Source: a virus
Virus record (IMG/VR): IMGVR_UViG_3300008448_000127
Span: 1-51,414 of that record
DNA length: 51,414 nucleotides
Strand: one strand, 5' to 3'
A program made the position numbers and the translations under genes. This document shows, in pieces, positions 33,133 to 42,236 of this stretch (positions within the stretch are counted from its first letter, which is position 1; each line of letters begins with the position of its first letter). The notes below the pieces were generated by a model, which saw only the letters and a list, made by a program, of their open reading frames with translations, was not told the origin of the DNA and searched no databases.

Positions 33133-33600
33133 CTAACAAGTGGCCTTACCAGAAAACGACAGGACAAGCATTGTCAAATCAGGATTGGACTGTCCTGTTT
33201 TTAACGACGAAACTTCTTCCTGCGAATCCAGTCGAAGGAAGTTTATGAAGACAGAAGTTCCGGTCACAGTGTAGGAGGTGAGTTGTGTTCGTCGCCCAGC
33301 AACGATAGGTTGCAGAACTGCGAGCACACTTGTGACCAGTGCTTTCCTCTGAGTATTAGAATGGGCAACACAGGCTACGTCAAGAGAAAACTCCATAACT
33401 TCCAAGCCATTAGCTTCCGCCATACCTTCTGAGGAATGAAGAGGCGTGCATTCGCTAATGTCGAAGTAGACGTAACCGGCTGATGTTGTCTTGAGATCGA
33501 GAGCGGGTAGGAAGTCGATCTTGCTGACAGTAATGGAAGTTCCCAAAGCTGTTGTGAGTAGCTTTTGGATTCCGTCATCGATTGGGTATGGTGAACTCAT
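33133..33600 (-). CDS. Tail terminator/completion protein (155 aa)
   Basis: Order (head-tail gp10-like, this gene, major tail protein) points to the tail terminator. The protein starts MSSPYPIDDGIQKLLTTAL and has alternating strand/helix pattern typical of the gpU-type fold, without distinctive motifs. It overlaps the upstream gene by ATGA. Variant polar motif at 33425. Confidence 0.6.
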   Translation of the reverse strand: MSSPYPIDDGIQKLLTTALGTSITVSKIDFLPALDLKTTSAGYVYFDISECTPLHSSEGMAEANGLEVMEFSLDVACVAHSNTQRKALVTSVLAVLQPIVAGRRTQLTSYTVTGTSVFINFLRLDSQEEVSSLKTGQSNPDLTMLVLSFSGKATC

Positions 33601-34247
33601 CCGAATACCCTTTTGAAGTGTTCCAGGATTTTAGCACGGAATATCTGTTGGGCTTCAGCCTGAGTCTCTGAGCGTACTTGCTCAATGATGTTATGACCTT
33701 TGAACGATCTTGTTCGCCTTCCTGCCCACGGTCCTTTACGGTCCGTAGCACTGAACCCATAGTTCAACAGGTGCCAGTACTTGTTAGGCCAACGAAGACG
33801 AAGTGTTCCTGTTTTCTTTCTGAGGGTAGACTTAACTTCTTTGCGAGGGTATCGCTTACTGAAGACTTCTGCACCGTTACGCAAACGACGTTTAATGCCG
33901 AACGATACTTGGCGTTGTGCTGGAGCGTAGTCTGGCGATGTTCCAGGAGCAATTGCTTCTTTCAGCTTACGGTTAACTCCGACGATGCCGTAGAACACGT
34001 ACTCGTAGGACTTGTGTTGCTTGTACTTGGAAGTAATCGCTCTTGCTGTCGCACCTGACGATTGACGACTGTTAGTTGCAAGGCCAAGTACTTTAGCCTT
34101 TAATGAATTCTTTGCGGGTAACATGGCACTACGAATTGCTTCGCGAATGACATGCTTCTTCATCCTGTCCAACAGCTTAGGGAACCCGTCACGTATTTCC
34201 GTGGGGATAACGAACTGCATTACAATTTGAGTTCGCTTCTTTGCCAT
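33597..34247 (-). CDS. HK97 gp10-like head-tail/neck protein (216 aa)
   Basis: A long basic protein (many Arg/Lys, for instance KKRTQIV, RMKKHVIREAIRSAM, RRTRSFKGHN) of the HK97 gp10-type with MLPAKNSLKAKV. It lies between head closure and tail terminator genes, the normal place for this family. It would join tail tube and head. ATGA/one-base overlaps with both neighbours. Confidence 0.65.
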   Translation of the reverse strand: MAKKRTQIVMQFVIPTEIRDGFPKLLDRMKKHVIREAIRSAMLPAKNSLKAKVLGLATNSRQSSGATARAITSKYKQHKSYEYVFYGIVGVNRKLKEAIAPGTSPDYAPAQRQVSFGIKRRLRNGAEVFSKRYPRKEVKSTLRKKTGTLRLRWPNKYWHLLNYGFSATDRKGPWAGRRTRSFKGHNIIEQVRSETQAEAQQIFRAKILEHFKRVFG

Positions 34248-34642
34248 TAGATTAGAGAAGGGATCAATTGAATTGTGATGGGTTGTGCCACGTTGTCGAT
34301 GACCATGATCTCAATCTTCTTCCTGTCGCCCCAAGGGTCTGTTGCTGGTCCGATGACCGCGAACACTTTCTGGAGAGAAGGAACTACACAGAACATTCCG
34401 CCAGTGACTGTGGCGACCAGCGAGCACCATTGACCAACCAAATGGAATCGTTGCTCAGATTGAACTCGGTTATCAGACTGGATCTCGATCGGTGTGCGTG
34501 GTCGCTCCATGGAAAATGGACCACGATACACCAAGTCGAATGATTGTTCCAGTTCACCGCTCGCTGTTGCAGTTGTGGACGGTACCCAGAACTCGCAGGT
34601 ATAGCGAAGATTCGGGCGTGACTTACGGTTGTATTTGTTCAT
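34247..34642 (-). CDS. Head closure/head-tail adaptor (131 aa)
   Basis: Small beta-barrel-like protein (RYTCEFWVPSTTATASGELEQSF..., VFAVIGPATDPWGDRKKIEIMV) resembling siphovirus head-tail joining proteins. The order connector, this gene, gp10-like supports stopper function. Overlaps the upstream gene by 20 bases. Confidence 0.65.
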   Translation of the reverse strand: MNKYNRKSRPNLRYTCEFWVPSTTATASGELEQSFDLVYRGPFSMERPRTPIEIQSDNRVQSEQRFHLVGQWCSLVATVTGGMFCVVPSLQKVFAVIGPATDPWGDRKKIEIMVIDNVAQPITIQLIPSLI

Positions 34643-34907
34643 GCTCTTGGCCTAACGGAGTCAAGGCTTCATCTAGACACTGTGAGTATGCTGCTTGGAA
34701 TGCTTCATTGTAAGTCTTTGAGCCGTAAGCAAAAGAACCAGTCCAGTTCTTTTCCCAATCGACGATATGCTTAAGGATATCTTTATTGGTGAACCAACCT
34801 TCAGGCCAAAGATTACGCAGGTATCGAATACCGAATTTCACCATTTCGTCTGCAGAGTCAGCAGACACAAAAACAGTAGAGGGTGATGTTCGTTCAAACT
34901 TGAGCAT
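34623..34907 (-). CDS. Hypothetical protein in connector module (94 aa)
   Basis: Start at 34907 (MLKFERTSP...), just after the upstream stop; a longer reading would lie inside the connector gene. The product is mostly helical (VKFGIRYLRNLWPEGW, YNEAFQAAYSQCLDEAL). Unrecognised; location suggests a head or neck role. Confidence 0.5.
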   Translation of the reverse strand: MLKFERTSPSTVFVSADSADEMVKFGIRYLRNLWPEGWFTNKDILKHIVDWEKNWTGSFAYGSKTYNEAFQAAYSQCLDEALTPLGQEHEQIQP

Positions 34908-34908
34908 G

Positions 34909-35571
34909 TTAGCCTCTACTAATCTTCGACCAGTCATCCACGATGTACTGAATGGCTCTGCGGTCGTTAAGCATGTTGTGGTCCCGCAAAGCACAATAGC
35001 CTTGTGGGAGTTCTGATACCGATCCATCACTAATGGCGTCTCGGTACTCAAACAGATGGTAGGCAAGAATCTTCAAAGCACGAACTGTGCTCTTGGGTAC
35101 TTCTGAGAAGGAAGAGTAGCCAGTCGTGTATGTGATTGTGATCGGGTACGGTTGAATGTCATTGATGTCTTCAAACAATGCTGTCCAGTCTTCACACCAC
35201 AACTTGCTGGGTTCATGAGAGTAAAGCGTGTAATCGGATGAGTCAACCGTGCCAGTGGTCAGGTCAGATTTGACGTAGGAGAATGAAGAAATGGATGCGA
35301 CACGACCAAAGGGCAGGAAGAAACATCCGTCACGTTCCAGGAATGCTTCATACGGCAGACTGAGGTTAATAGTCTTTCGCAGGATGAACCGCCACTGTTC
35401 CCTTTCACAAATCTGAATGCACTCATGCAGCAGTTCTGTGATGTCCACAGGGAGCATGTCGTCAGGAGTTTCTGGGTCGAAACCAATGTTACGCTTGACA
35501 GCATTCAGGAAGTCATCAGACACGATTGACGTGACTGCGGCTTCTGTCGATAGGTCAATGTACATCGGCAT
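34909..35571 (-). CDS. Head-tail connector gp6-like adaptor (220 aa)
   Basis: Fits phage head-tail connector (gp6/gp15-type): N-terminal helices (EAAVTSIVSDDFLNAVKRNIGF, LLHECIQICEREQW), a middle beta part (YEAFLERDGCFFLPFGRVASI) and ITYTTGYSSFSEVPKSTVRALKILAYHLFEYRD. The latter is the TGY...P..vr.ail.l..h.y..r pattern of the family. It attaches to the portal ring. Polar motif at 35469 and variant at 35100. Confidence 0.8.
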   Translation of the reverse strand: MPMYIDLSTEAAVTSIVSDDFLNAVKRNIGFDPETPDDMLPVDITELLHECIQICEREQWRFILRKTINLSLPYEAFLERDGCFFLPFGRVASISSFSYVKSDLTTGTVDSSDYTLYSHEPSKLWCEDWTALFEDINDIQPYPITITYTTGYSSFSEVPKSTVRALKILAYHLFEYRDAISDGSVSELPQGYCALRDHNMLNDRRAIQYIVDDWSKISRG

Positions 35572-35582
35572 GATTGACTCCC

Positions 35583-35625
35583 AAAAACAAACCGCAGTCC
35601 AGCCACCCCCGAAACTGAACTGCGG
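35583..35625 (-). terminator. Probable terminator after connector-upstream transcript
   Basis: CCGCAGT / ACTGCGG (35592-35598 with 35619-35625) with a T-rich run (TTTGTTTTTGG) on the minus strand. The loop is long (20 bases), so it may be weak. Confidence 0.5.
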
Positions 35626-35651
35626 CTGTCACCACCGAAGTGGATATTAAA

Positions 35652-35713
35652 ACCCGCTGAGAGGCACGTCATTCTGGAGACACTTTATCTGTCAGAAGAG
35701 AGGTGCAGCGGGT
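35652..35713 (-). terminator. Hairpin with T-tract downstream of 35720 gene
   Basis: ACCCGCTG / CAGCGGGT arms (35652-35659 with 35706-35713); on the minus strand TTTTAAT follows the 3' arm. The internal loop contains a further GTGC/GCAC pair near the arms. A likely attenuator after the decoration-type gene. Confidence 0.5.
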
Positions 35714-35719
35714 AAGTTA

Positions 35720-36151
35720 CTACGTCAACGCTCCAGTACCAGTTGCGGTCAGGTCTCCATACTGATTAAACTTGGTTACCTGCACTGCAGCCTTAACGGT
35801 GTCTGTGTTGGTGCCCGTCAGGCGGAAGACCGTTGACAGAAACACTACGCCTGCTTGGTCCTGAGCGTACGATACTTCTTCGGAGTCAACTTCGACGGAC
35901 ATGTCGTCAGTGTGCTGGTTGAACACAACAGTCTTAATGGTCGTGAAGCTGGACGTACCAGCGAGCACAGTTGAACCGACGACAGTAACCGTAAGTGATC
36001 CGGTCAGGGCAGCATCGTTCAGAACCAGCATCGCTTTGTCGAACGGACCAGCGATAACGTAGGCGTTACCGATTGAGCCGTTCATGGTGAGTGTCCCGAG
36101 AGCCTTGATCAGACTCTTGCTGGACAAATGAGTAAACTTCTGAGTAGCCAT
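35720..36151 (-). CDS. Small virion protein, possibly capsid decoration (143 aa)
   Basis: Start at 36151 (MATQKFTHLSSKSLIK) with GAGGATT upstream; a longer reading would include the terminator hairpin. Beta-rich with repeated Thr/Val strands (SLTVTVVGSTVLAGTSSF). It lies between major capsid and connector genes and between two terminator-like hairpins, so it is probably expressed at high level, as a decoration or stabilising protein would be. Function not proven. Confidence 0.55.
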   Translation of the reverse strand: MATQKFTHLSSKSLIKALGTLTMNGSIGNAYVIAGPFDKAMLVLNDAALTGSLTVTVVGSTVLAGTSSFTTIKTVVFNQHTDDMSVEVDSEEVSYAQDQAGVVFLSTVFRLTGTNTDTVKAAVQVTKFNQYGDLTATGTGALT

Positions 36152-36193
36152 TATAGAATCCTCACAAGGAATTTCTGGGAAGGAAGACAAAGC

Positions 36194-36233
36194 TGATGGG
36201 CGGGGTTCAGGCGGCACTTACTACCCGCCCATC
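36194..36233 (-). terminator. Terminator/attenuator after major capsid gene
   Basis: A 10-bp stem GATGGGCGGG / CCCGCCCATC (36194-36203 with 36224-36233). The minus-strand 3' side is followed only by a short T-rich run (AGCTTTGTCTT), suggesting partial readthrough into 36151-35720. Confidence 0.65.
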
Positions 36234-36246
36234 AAACCTGCATGAA

Positions 36247-37707
36247 TTATGCAGTCGTCTTGGACAGTACGACGAATGGGGACAGAGTCAGACCCGCCTT
36301 GGCAGGGTACATAACGTCTCTCCACCATGGGCGAGCATCGTCGAAGGACGTGAACAAGAAGACTTCTTCTCGCTCCAGGAATCGTACGTGGATGCTGCGA
36401 GTCAGAGTACCAGTTCCACGCTCACCGTACAACATCTGAGTGGGGTTAACGCAAGCGAGGAAGTTATCGTTCCATTCGCTGATTGCGTTTCCGTCCTGAC
36501 CGCTGGTGATACCGTTCATGTACTCGGTCCAGATAATTGGACGACCCAGCAGGAAGTCAGGTCGGTCACCAGACTCAGACGGATTGAACAACTTCACCAG
36601 ACCAGCGTTGTTTGGTGACTCGATGTGCAGAGTAGCGATCGTAGGATACAAGTCCTGAGGCGCCAACCACACAGCGTTGTCGTAACCCCAGACACGCTGA
36701 CGCATCTTGAGTACGTTGGTACCGTTGACAATGACGGAAGTTGACTGGCCGTTCTCTCGGAGGACTGTGAGCAGCGATGGGTTGGCACTGTTCAACATGC
36801 CGAGTGGACGACCGATACCGTTACCATTCAACAGTTCGTTGATGCGGTAAGATCGAGCTTCCTGACGAAGACCAGTATCAATCAGAGCAGCAATGGACAG
36901 CGGGCTGTCGGACATCAATTGGTTGGTTGCTGCAGCAGCACCATTCAGTTCATGTGCCTTCAGACTGATGACTTCCATCTCTGACTTGCTCAGAGTAGGA
37001 GCCTGGGTTTCCTTACCTCGGTAGACTCGGAACCCACCAGTCACTGAGGTACGGTGGTCTCTGTCAACACGAGCAGGAATATCGACGACTGGAGCGGTCA
37101 TCGGGATACGGGTCAGGCGGCTGGTCAACTGGTCAGCTTCTGGTTCCATCTGCATAATGCTGTTGATGAAACCGCGAGGTACAGTGACTCCGAGAGATTC
37201 CCAATTCGCCTTGGAGAACTCGTCAGAACCAACTGCGTCCATGACCACTGCTTTCAGGCGAGGATCAATAGCATCAGGGTTGTGCTTGTTCTTGTAAGCG
37301 TTGATGACCGCACCGAGGTAATCCTGCTGGTTACGAAAACCGAACTTCTCTTTGTCATCTTCCCATGCAGGGCGAACAGTAACACCCCTGGAGAAGTCAA
37401 AGGTTAGCCCACTTGTGGCGTTGGCGATACGAGACGTTGCGAGCAGGGCAGCTTTTCGTTCTGCCAAACCGACGTTCGTTTTGCTCATAGCATTGACGAC
37501 TACTTCGAGTCGGTCAACAGCTTCTGAGTACTGTGTCAGTTCGTTTTGAGCCAGCTTATCGCCCTTGGCTTCAAAACCTTCCGTGAGAGTAATCAGGCGA
37601 GTTCGCTCGTCCTGAAGTTGGTTGACGGTCATCTTGGACACGTCTTCGTGTTTGACAGGTGTATCGTTAAAAGCACGGTACACGCGAGTAGCGATGGCAG
37701 AAGCCAT
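36247..37707 (-). CDS. Major capsid protein, HK97 fold (486 aa)
   Basis: Start at 37707 (MASAIATRVYRAF) because AGGAGGTTTTGTC directly precedes it; an upstream ATG at 37770 lacks such a site. The first ~100 residues are a helical delta domain (VNQLQDERTRLITLTEGFEAKGDKL...) likely removed by the ClpP-type protease. The rest shows HK97 features: a G-x-P-x-x-W (GRPIIWTEYM) P-domain strand and VRFLEREEVFLFTSFDDARPWW near the C-terminus. It forms the head shell. It has its own candidate promoter and a terminator. Only a weak polar motif (37521-37528) lies inside it, despite its length. Confidence 0.9.
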   Translation of the reverse strand: MASAIATRVYRAFNDTPVKHEDVSKMTVNQLQDERTRLITLTEGFEAKGDKLAQNELTQYSEAVDRLEVVVNAMSKTNVGLAERKAALLATSRIANATSGLTFDFSRGVTVRPAWEDDKEKFGFRNQQDYLGAVINAYKNKHNPDAIDPRLKAVVMDAVGSDEFSKANWESLGVTVPRGFINSIMQMEPEADQLTSRLTRIPMTAPVVDIPARVDRDHRTSVTGGFRVYRGKETQAPTLSKSEMEVISLKAHELNGAAAATNQLMSDSPLSIAALIDTGLRQEARSYRINELLNGNGIGRPLGMLNSANPSLLTVLRENGQSTSVIVNGTNVLKMRQRVWGYDNAVWLAPQDLYPTIATLHIESPNNAGLVKLFNPSESGDRPDFLLGRPIIWTEYMNGITSGQDGNAISEWNDNFLACVNPTQMLYGERGTGTLTRSIHVRFLEREEVFLFTSFDDARPWWRDVMYPAKAGLTLSPFVVLSKTTA

Positions 37708-37788
37708 GACAAAACCTCCTGTGATGTTGAGTGGCATCTGGCTGCTGCTTATATGCGTTGCTGTGGGCATAGCCGTTGACTATTGAGT

Positions 37789-37817
37789 AATGTAAAGGGG
37801 CAGATTTGAAATGTCAA
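37789..37817 (-). promoter_or_regulatory. Possible promoter for major capsid gene
   Basis: Minus strand TTGACA (37817-37812), 17-base spacer, TACATT (37794-37789), giving a leader of about 75 bases before the 37707 start. TTGACA overlaps one arm of a 7-bp hairpin (37809-37833) at the end of the protease gene. Confidence 0.4.
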
Positions 37818-37818
37818 A

Positions 37819-38538
37819 CTAATTTAGACATTTTTTGCGTAGATTAAGAGCCTTAAGTTTTAGGGCTGTCAAGTCTGGAGAAACAATTTGTACGTCGGAT
37901 TTGTTCCGTACAATTTCTGGGATAGAAAGACAGTTAAGGATTGCTGTGTCGGGGCGAGCGTTGCGGACAGAATTGAACAGACCTTTAGCCACTGCTTCAG
38001 GTGCGGACATGTAAGTTTCCGCTTCCATCAGATTCTTCACGTCGTCAGCTTTCATAGGCGTTCTGGTAGTGAAGATATCAACGATACTGTCTCGGTGGGA
38101 CTCCCAGCGGTTGCGGACGTTATCTACTTCCTTGAGCGAGTCGATCTTGGCGTACAAATAAGGGTTGTGCATCATGAACAGACCACCATTGCAGATTTGT
38201 CTGTCTTCACCAGCAAGAGCCAGCCAACCCGCAGAACTGAAAGCGTATCCATCTACGATAGTTGTGACCTTACCCTTGTGTTCAAGCAATCGGTTGTAAA
38301 TCGCCAGAGCAGACCCAACTTCACCACCAGATGAGTTGATGCGTACGTTGAGGTCGGCAGGAGCGTCTTTCATGAAGTCCATGACTTCTGCAGGAGTAAC
38401 CGAAGTGTCACCTTCAAACCATTTATGAGGCATGATGATATCATAGATCATCAATTCGTTAGCTTGGTTGAAGGTGACTTTGCTTTCCAGTACTTCACCA
38501 GAAGGCAACTGCTTACGATTCAGTACAAGTGATTTCAT
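37819..38538 (-). CDS. ClpP-like (S14) prohead protease (239 aa)
   Basis: Start at ATG 38538. NVRINSSGGEVGSALAIYNRLLEHKG (about 90-115), then DGYAFSSAGWLAL (about 123) carrying the catalytic Ser, then GGLFMMHNPYLY with the His (about 148). The downstream Asp is less certain. This is the ClpP-type maturation protease found in HK97-like phages. It cleaves the capsid delta domain. It overlaps the portal gene by 26 bases. Polar motif at 37914. Confidence 0.85.
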   Translation of the reverse strand: MKSLVLNRKQLPSGEVLESKVTFNQANELMIYDIIMPHKWFEGDTSVTPAEVMDFMKDAPADLNVRINSSGGEVGSALAIYNRLLEHKGKVTTIVDGYAFSSAGWLALAGEDRQICNGGLFMMHNPYLYAKIDSLKEVDNVRNRWESHRDSIVDIFTTRTPMKADDVKNLMEAETYMSAPEAVAKGLFNSVRNARPDTAILNCLSIPEIVRNKSDVQIVSPDLTALKLKALNLRKKCLN

Positions 38539-40321
38539 TTTCAATTCCTTCAGGTAATTTCTGGGAAGACAACCATTCAGGGATGAGATCGTCGAGAGGC
38601 TTGTTGTTGACCTGTATCAAGTCTTTCCATGAGAACAATTGATCCTGCAGCATGACGTGAAACTTACCGTTCAGAGCATAAAACTCCTGAACAGCAGATT
38701 CGTAGTCATCAGGTCGGGACTGCTTCTTTTGATCCAGTACACGGGTTTCGTACTGCTTCAAGCCATTTACGACATTCATGAAAGCGTTACGAATCCGCTT
38801 GTCAATGTTTGCCTTGGACGGTGATTTGTCCATCTTACCCGATGTTGGTTCAGACTTAGCAGCAGCCTTTTCCTGGAGTGCTTCATGTTCTTCACCCGAC
38901 ACCATTCCTTCATTGGCTTTGACAGTAGACTCTGTTTGAGCCTCGGTCATCTTGTTAGCCAACTCAGCACCTTTCTCAAGGAGTAACGAGTGGTCAACAG
39001 TCATGATGTTAACTGGAACGTACCTTGGATTGGCTGCTGGGTCGGACGGATCAATGTGTAGACCGAGCAAAGCACGCCCTTCGACGCGGTCGATCATACC
39101 GATCTCAAACAGGTTTCTAAGAGAAGTAGTAAACTTGTCGATAACGTTGCGGTAGAGGTACAGGGTCTCGAACTCAAACCCAAACAACATCTGCGAAGGA
39201 AGAGGTAGGAGTTCTTGACGAAACTGAGACTGGAGGCGTGACAAGAATGGACCAATACCTGTTTGGACGAACAGGGCAATTGCTTGAGCTAAGTCTGTAC
39301 CGCCAGCGTCTGTACCCATGTAGCTATGGAGCAGGACAGGAGGTACATTAAGGCCACGAGCAACATCTTCAACGCTGAATGCACGAGTTTCGATAAACTG
39401 AAGTTGCTGCATCGGAGTACCGACGTTAACAGGCTTCAAGTTCTGCTCAAGAATACGTGTACGAAACAATGCGTCGAGTGAATCGTTCGGGTTCTCTTCG
39501 AAGGAGGCCTCAAGGCGTTTAAGCACTTCTGGTGCAAGACGATGCTCAGTTGTCAGCCATGTCTGTGACGCATGACCTTTGGTGTAGTACTTACGTGCGT
39601 ATTCTTCAGCAGCAGAGTACAACTCGTTGCTTTTTGTGGACATGGCGATAAAGCCGTGGGCACGGTGAAACTCAGAGTCAAGTACCTTACCTTTGAAGTG
39701 GGCTATTTCACTACGCAGGAGTAACAGAGGACGGGCGTCAACGTCACGGGCACGATCACCCGTATCGATGCGGTAGACAAGTTCTCCCGGTACAGTTCTA
39801 CGCCCGTTGGATAGCTGATCCCCACCTTGTGAGCGGTAGATGTTACCTCTTGGAATGCGTGTTGGATGGACATAGTATAGCCTGGATAATCTACCCTGAG
39901 CATCGTTCTCTCGGATGAAGTAACAGTTACCATCCATCAGTACGTCATAGATGATCGTAATCAGTGCATCGTCTGCACTGAGTTCTGGGTGGTAGTAATG
40001 CGAGAATATGCGGGACGCTGGATGGTCAGTGGTTGCAACGATACGCTGCTTAGCACCAGTACCTGCTTCCAGTGCGTACATACGTCTAGGCAGAGAACCA
40101 ATCATCCCTGTGTAGATGTCAATTGCACATTTGACAGCAGAGAGTTTTAGAGCGGCGTCTGCGTTGTTGGCGTACATGTGCTCGTGGTTCAAAACCCCGA
40201 ACAAGTCTTTCCAGGACAGTGCAGATGCCTGGTTCAACACGTCATGGACGATGTCCACAAACTTTGAGATTGCGGAACGTGACGGTTCTTGCTGTTGCTT
40301 TTTCCATGGTAGCCACGCCAT
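38513..40321 (-). CDS. Portal protein (602 aa)
   Basis: Order terminase-portal-protease-capsid and sequence fit HK97-type portal proteins. ALKLSAVKCAIDIYTGMIGSLPRRMY (about 58) is the conserved N-terminal helix; DVLMDGNCYFI, ETRAFSVEDVARGLNVPPVLLH and NRYVPVNIMTVD-like segments (PRYVPVNIMTVD) follow. The C-terminal 130 residues (AQTESTVKANEGMVSG...) are extra and charged. It forms the DNA-entry ring. Polar motif at 38558 near the 3' end. Confidence 0.88.
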   Translation of the reverse strand: MAWLPWKKQQQEPSRSAISKFVDIVHDVLNQASALSWKDLFGVLNHEHMYANNADAALKLSAVKCAIDIYTGMIGSLPRRMYALEAGTGAKQRIVATTDHPASRIFSHYYHPELSADDALITIIYDVLMDGNCYFIRENDAQGRLSRLYYVHPTRIPRGNIYRSQGGDQLSNGRRTVPGELVYRIDTGDRARDVDARPLLLLRSEIAHFKGKVLDSEFHRAHGFIAMSTKSNELYSAAEEYARKYYTKGHASQTWLTTEHRLAPEVLKRLEASFEENPNDSLDALFRTRILEQNLKPVNVGTPMQQLQFIETRAFSVEDVARGLNVPPVLLHSYMGTDAGGTDLAQAIALFVQTGIGPFLSRLQSQFRQELLPLPSQMLFGFEFETLYLYRNVIDKFTTSLRNLFEIGMIDRVEGRALLGLHIDPSDPAANPRYVPVNIMTVDHSLLLEKGAELANKMTEAQTESTVKANEGMVSGEEHEALQEKAAAKSEPTSGKMDKSPSKANIDKRIRNAFMNVVNGLKQYETRVLDQKKQSRPDDYESAVQEFYALNGKFHVMLQDQLFSWKDLIQVNNKPLDDLIPEWLSSQKLPEGIENEITCTES

Positions 40322-40322
40322 A

Positions 40323-42221
40323 TTATTGTGCCTTCAGTCCGCGAATGTCTGTGATCGTCTCAAACTCGGGGTAGAGCCATGCACCAATAGCCATGAGACC
40401 AGCAACAATCCCATCGATCTTATTAGTGGATTTTGACTTGTCGGGTCGTATTTGTCCATCCCGATTGGTCATAATTACAACATTTCCTACCATCCAGTCT
40501 AAGACAGGATGCCCACCATGACTAAATTGGTGATCTGTTACCATGGCTTCTGTGCGACGACATGGTTCATTCATACCGTTAAAGTTCTGAGGGTATTGTC
40601 TTGCAGGAAGACCATACTGATGAAGTGCTTTGTAGATGTACTCAACATTCCATCGGTCAAAGGCTATGCAGCGAACATCTCTGAAGTAAGTGAATAGGCC
40701 AGGGTGGTCATCTTTACCAATCATGGCATCAACGATGCCTTGCTGGTCAATTGTTTTGCCGGGAGACGTTGAGTTGATTAATCCAGCTTCCCACCAAATG
40801 TTGTACGGAAGGTTTTGTTCCTGTGAACGTTGATAGATCGATTCGGCTGGAACCCAACCCCAATGCAGCATGACACCGTACTTAGGGAACCACAAGTTAA
40901 CCGATGCGATGTCACTGACTACAGCATTATCGAATCCAGCGTAGCACTCTTCGTCTCTCAAGAACTCCATCTGCCGAATGTACCATGACCAGTACAGTTG
41001 GTACCGACCAATATAAACATCGACGGATGTCGATCCTCTAAACTTTTCTGAGGAAGCAATGTTATGCCACATCCAGTGACGTGACATCCACTCTTTGATC
41101 GCTTCTATTGACAGTAACGGAGTTTCAGGAGAAGCATTACCATTAGCCCAAACGTAAGAAGGAATCCATGCTGTTTCTGTTTTGGTTCTGATGTTGAGGT
41201 GAAGGCGTAGAAAACGATTCAGCTCAACAGGATTGTTAGCGGCATTACGGACGAGTCTCTGGAAGTAATCTCTGGTGATGGACTTACCATAATTAGGATT
41301 AGCTTTCATCCAGACCTTCTCTGAACGAAAGTCGTCAGACAGATCAGCCTCGTAGATCACCGGCAGGAATGTAGGCTCCCACTGACGATCTGTGGCTATT
41401 GCTTTGGCTTTTTCGTACAGAGTGTTACAAACAGATGGTCGATCGTAATCAGCCGTTGTCGTGTACACAATCAAAGGTTGGCGTCGTGCTCCAGTACCCG
41501 TGAGCATAACGTCAATGAGTTCACTGTTGGGGTGAGCGTGAACTTCATCAATGTACACAAAGTTTGGTGATAACCCGTGCTTAGTATCCGCTACTGACGA
41601 CAGTACCTTGTACATGGAGCCATCAGTGTGCTCAAAAGAACGAGTAGAGCGAAATACTTTCTTGTCTCGCAACCGTCCAATAAGCCTTGGGTTGTTCTCG
41701 ATCATGTACTGTGCGTGTCTAAAGTTGTTAGTAGCCTGCTCAATATCAGCAGCACAGCAAAATGATTGAGCACGTTTCTCCTTGTCAACGAAGAACATAA
41801 TTAAGGATATGATAGCCCCAAATGCCGTAGTTTTCCCGTTTTTTCGTGCTACAAATATGAAGCATTCTCGGTATCTGCGGTAGTCTGTACCTTCTTGTTT
41901 CCAGCAGAATAAGTTTGCGTAGATACAGGACTGCCATTCTTCGGGAATAAACGGAAGACCTGTACTTTCAGCTTCTGGGTAGCAACACTCGTTAACTATA
42001 AATGCAATAATACGATCCCATTCAGCACAGTCAAAGTAGTAACCTTTGGCTGAGACAAATGGATCATATAGCGGTAGTCCACGCAGAAAATCAACAGTCC
42101 TGACTTCTTTCCACTTCCAACCAACCAGTTTGTCATTTTCATACAAAGGTTCGGGAATGTTAAGTTTAGCAGGACCACGTATGTACGCTGACTCCGGTAT
42201 AGTTTCTAGTGGCAGGTCCAT
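40323..42221 (-). CDS. terL: Terminase large subunit (632 aa)
   Basis: CFIFVARKNGKTTAFGA (about residue 125) is Walker A; NFVYIDEVHAH (about 222) is Walker B with the catalytic Glu; IVYTTTADYD acts as coupling motif III. The C-terminal nuclease part shows GFDNAVVSDIASVNL (first Asp) and CIAFDRWNVEYI (second Asp). These match HK97-type terminases. It packages DNA through the portal. The small subunit is not adjacent; a P27-like gene lies 8.5 kb away. Polar motif at 41045. Confidence 0.92.
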   Translation of the reverse strand: MDLPLETIPESAYIRGPAKLNIPEPLYENDKLVGWKWKEVRTVDFLRGLPLYDPFVSAKGYYFDCAEWDRIIAFIVNECCYPEAESTGLPFIPEEWQSCIYANLFCWKQEGTDYRRYRECFIFVARKNGKTTAFGAIISLIMFFVDKEKRAQSFCCAADIEQATNNFRHAQYMIENNPRLIGRLRDKKVFRSTRSFEHTDGSMYKVLSSVADTKHGLSPNFVYIDEVHAHPNSELIDVMLTGTGARRQPLIVYTTTADYDRPSVCNTLYEKAKAIATDRQWEPTFLPVIYEADLSDDFRSEKVWMKANPNYGKSITRDYFQRLVRNAANNPVELNRFLRLHLNIRTKTETAWIPSYVWANGNASPETPLLSIEAIKEWMSRHWMWHNIASSEKFRGSTSVDVYIGRYQLYWSWYIRQMEFLRDEECYAGFDNAVVSDIASVNLWFPKYGVMLHWGWVPAESIYQRSQEQNLPYNIWWEAGLINSTSPGKTIDQQGIVDAMIGKDDHPGLFTYFRDVRCIAFDRWNVEYIYKALHQYGLPARQYPQNFNGMNEPCRRTEAMVTDHQFSHGGHPVLDWMVGNVVIMTNRDGQIRPDKSKSTNKIDGIVAGLMAIGAWLYPEFETITDIRGLKAQ

Positions 42222-42236
42222 GGGGATGGATCAGTT

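Noticed and set aside
37888-38334. 148-codon plus-strand frame opposite the prohead protease
   Set aside because: The minus strand encodes a clear ClpP-like protease; the plus frame is a shadow.
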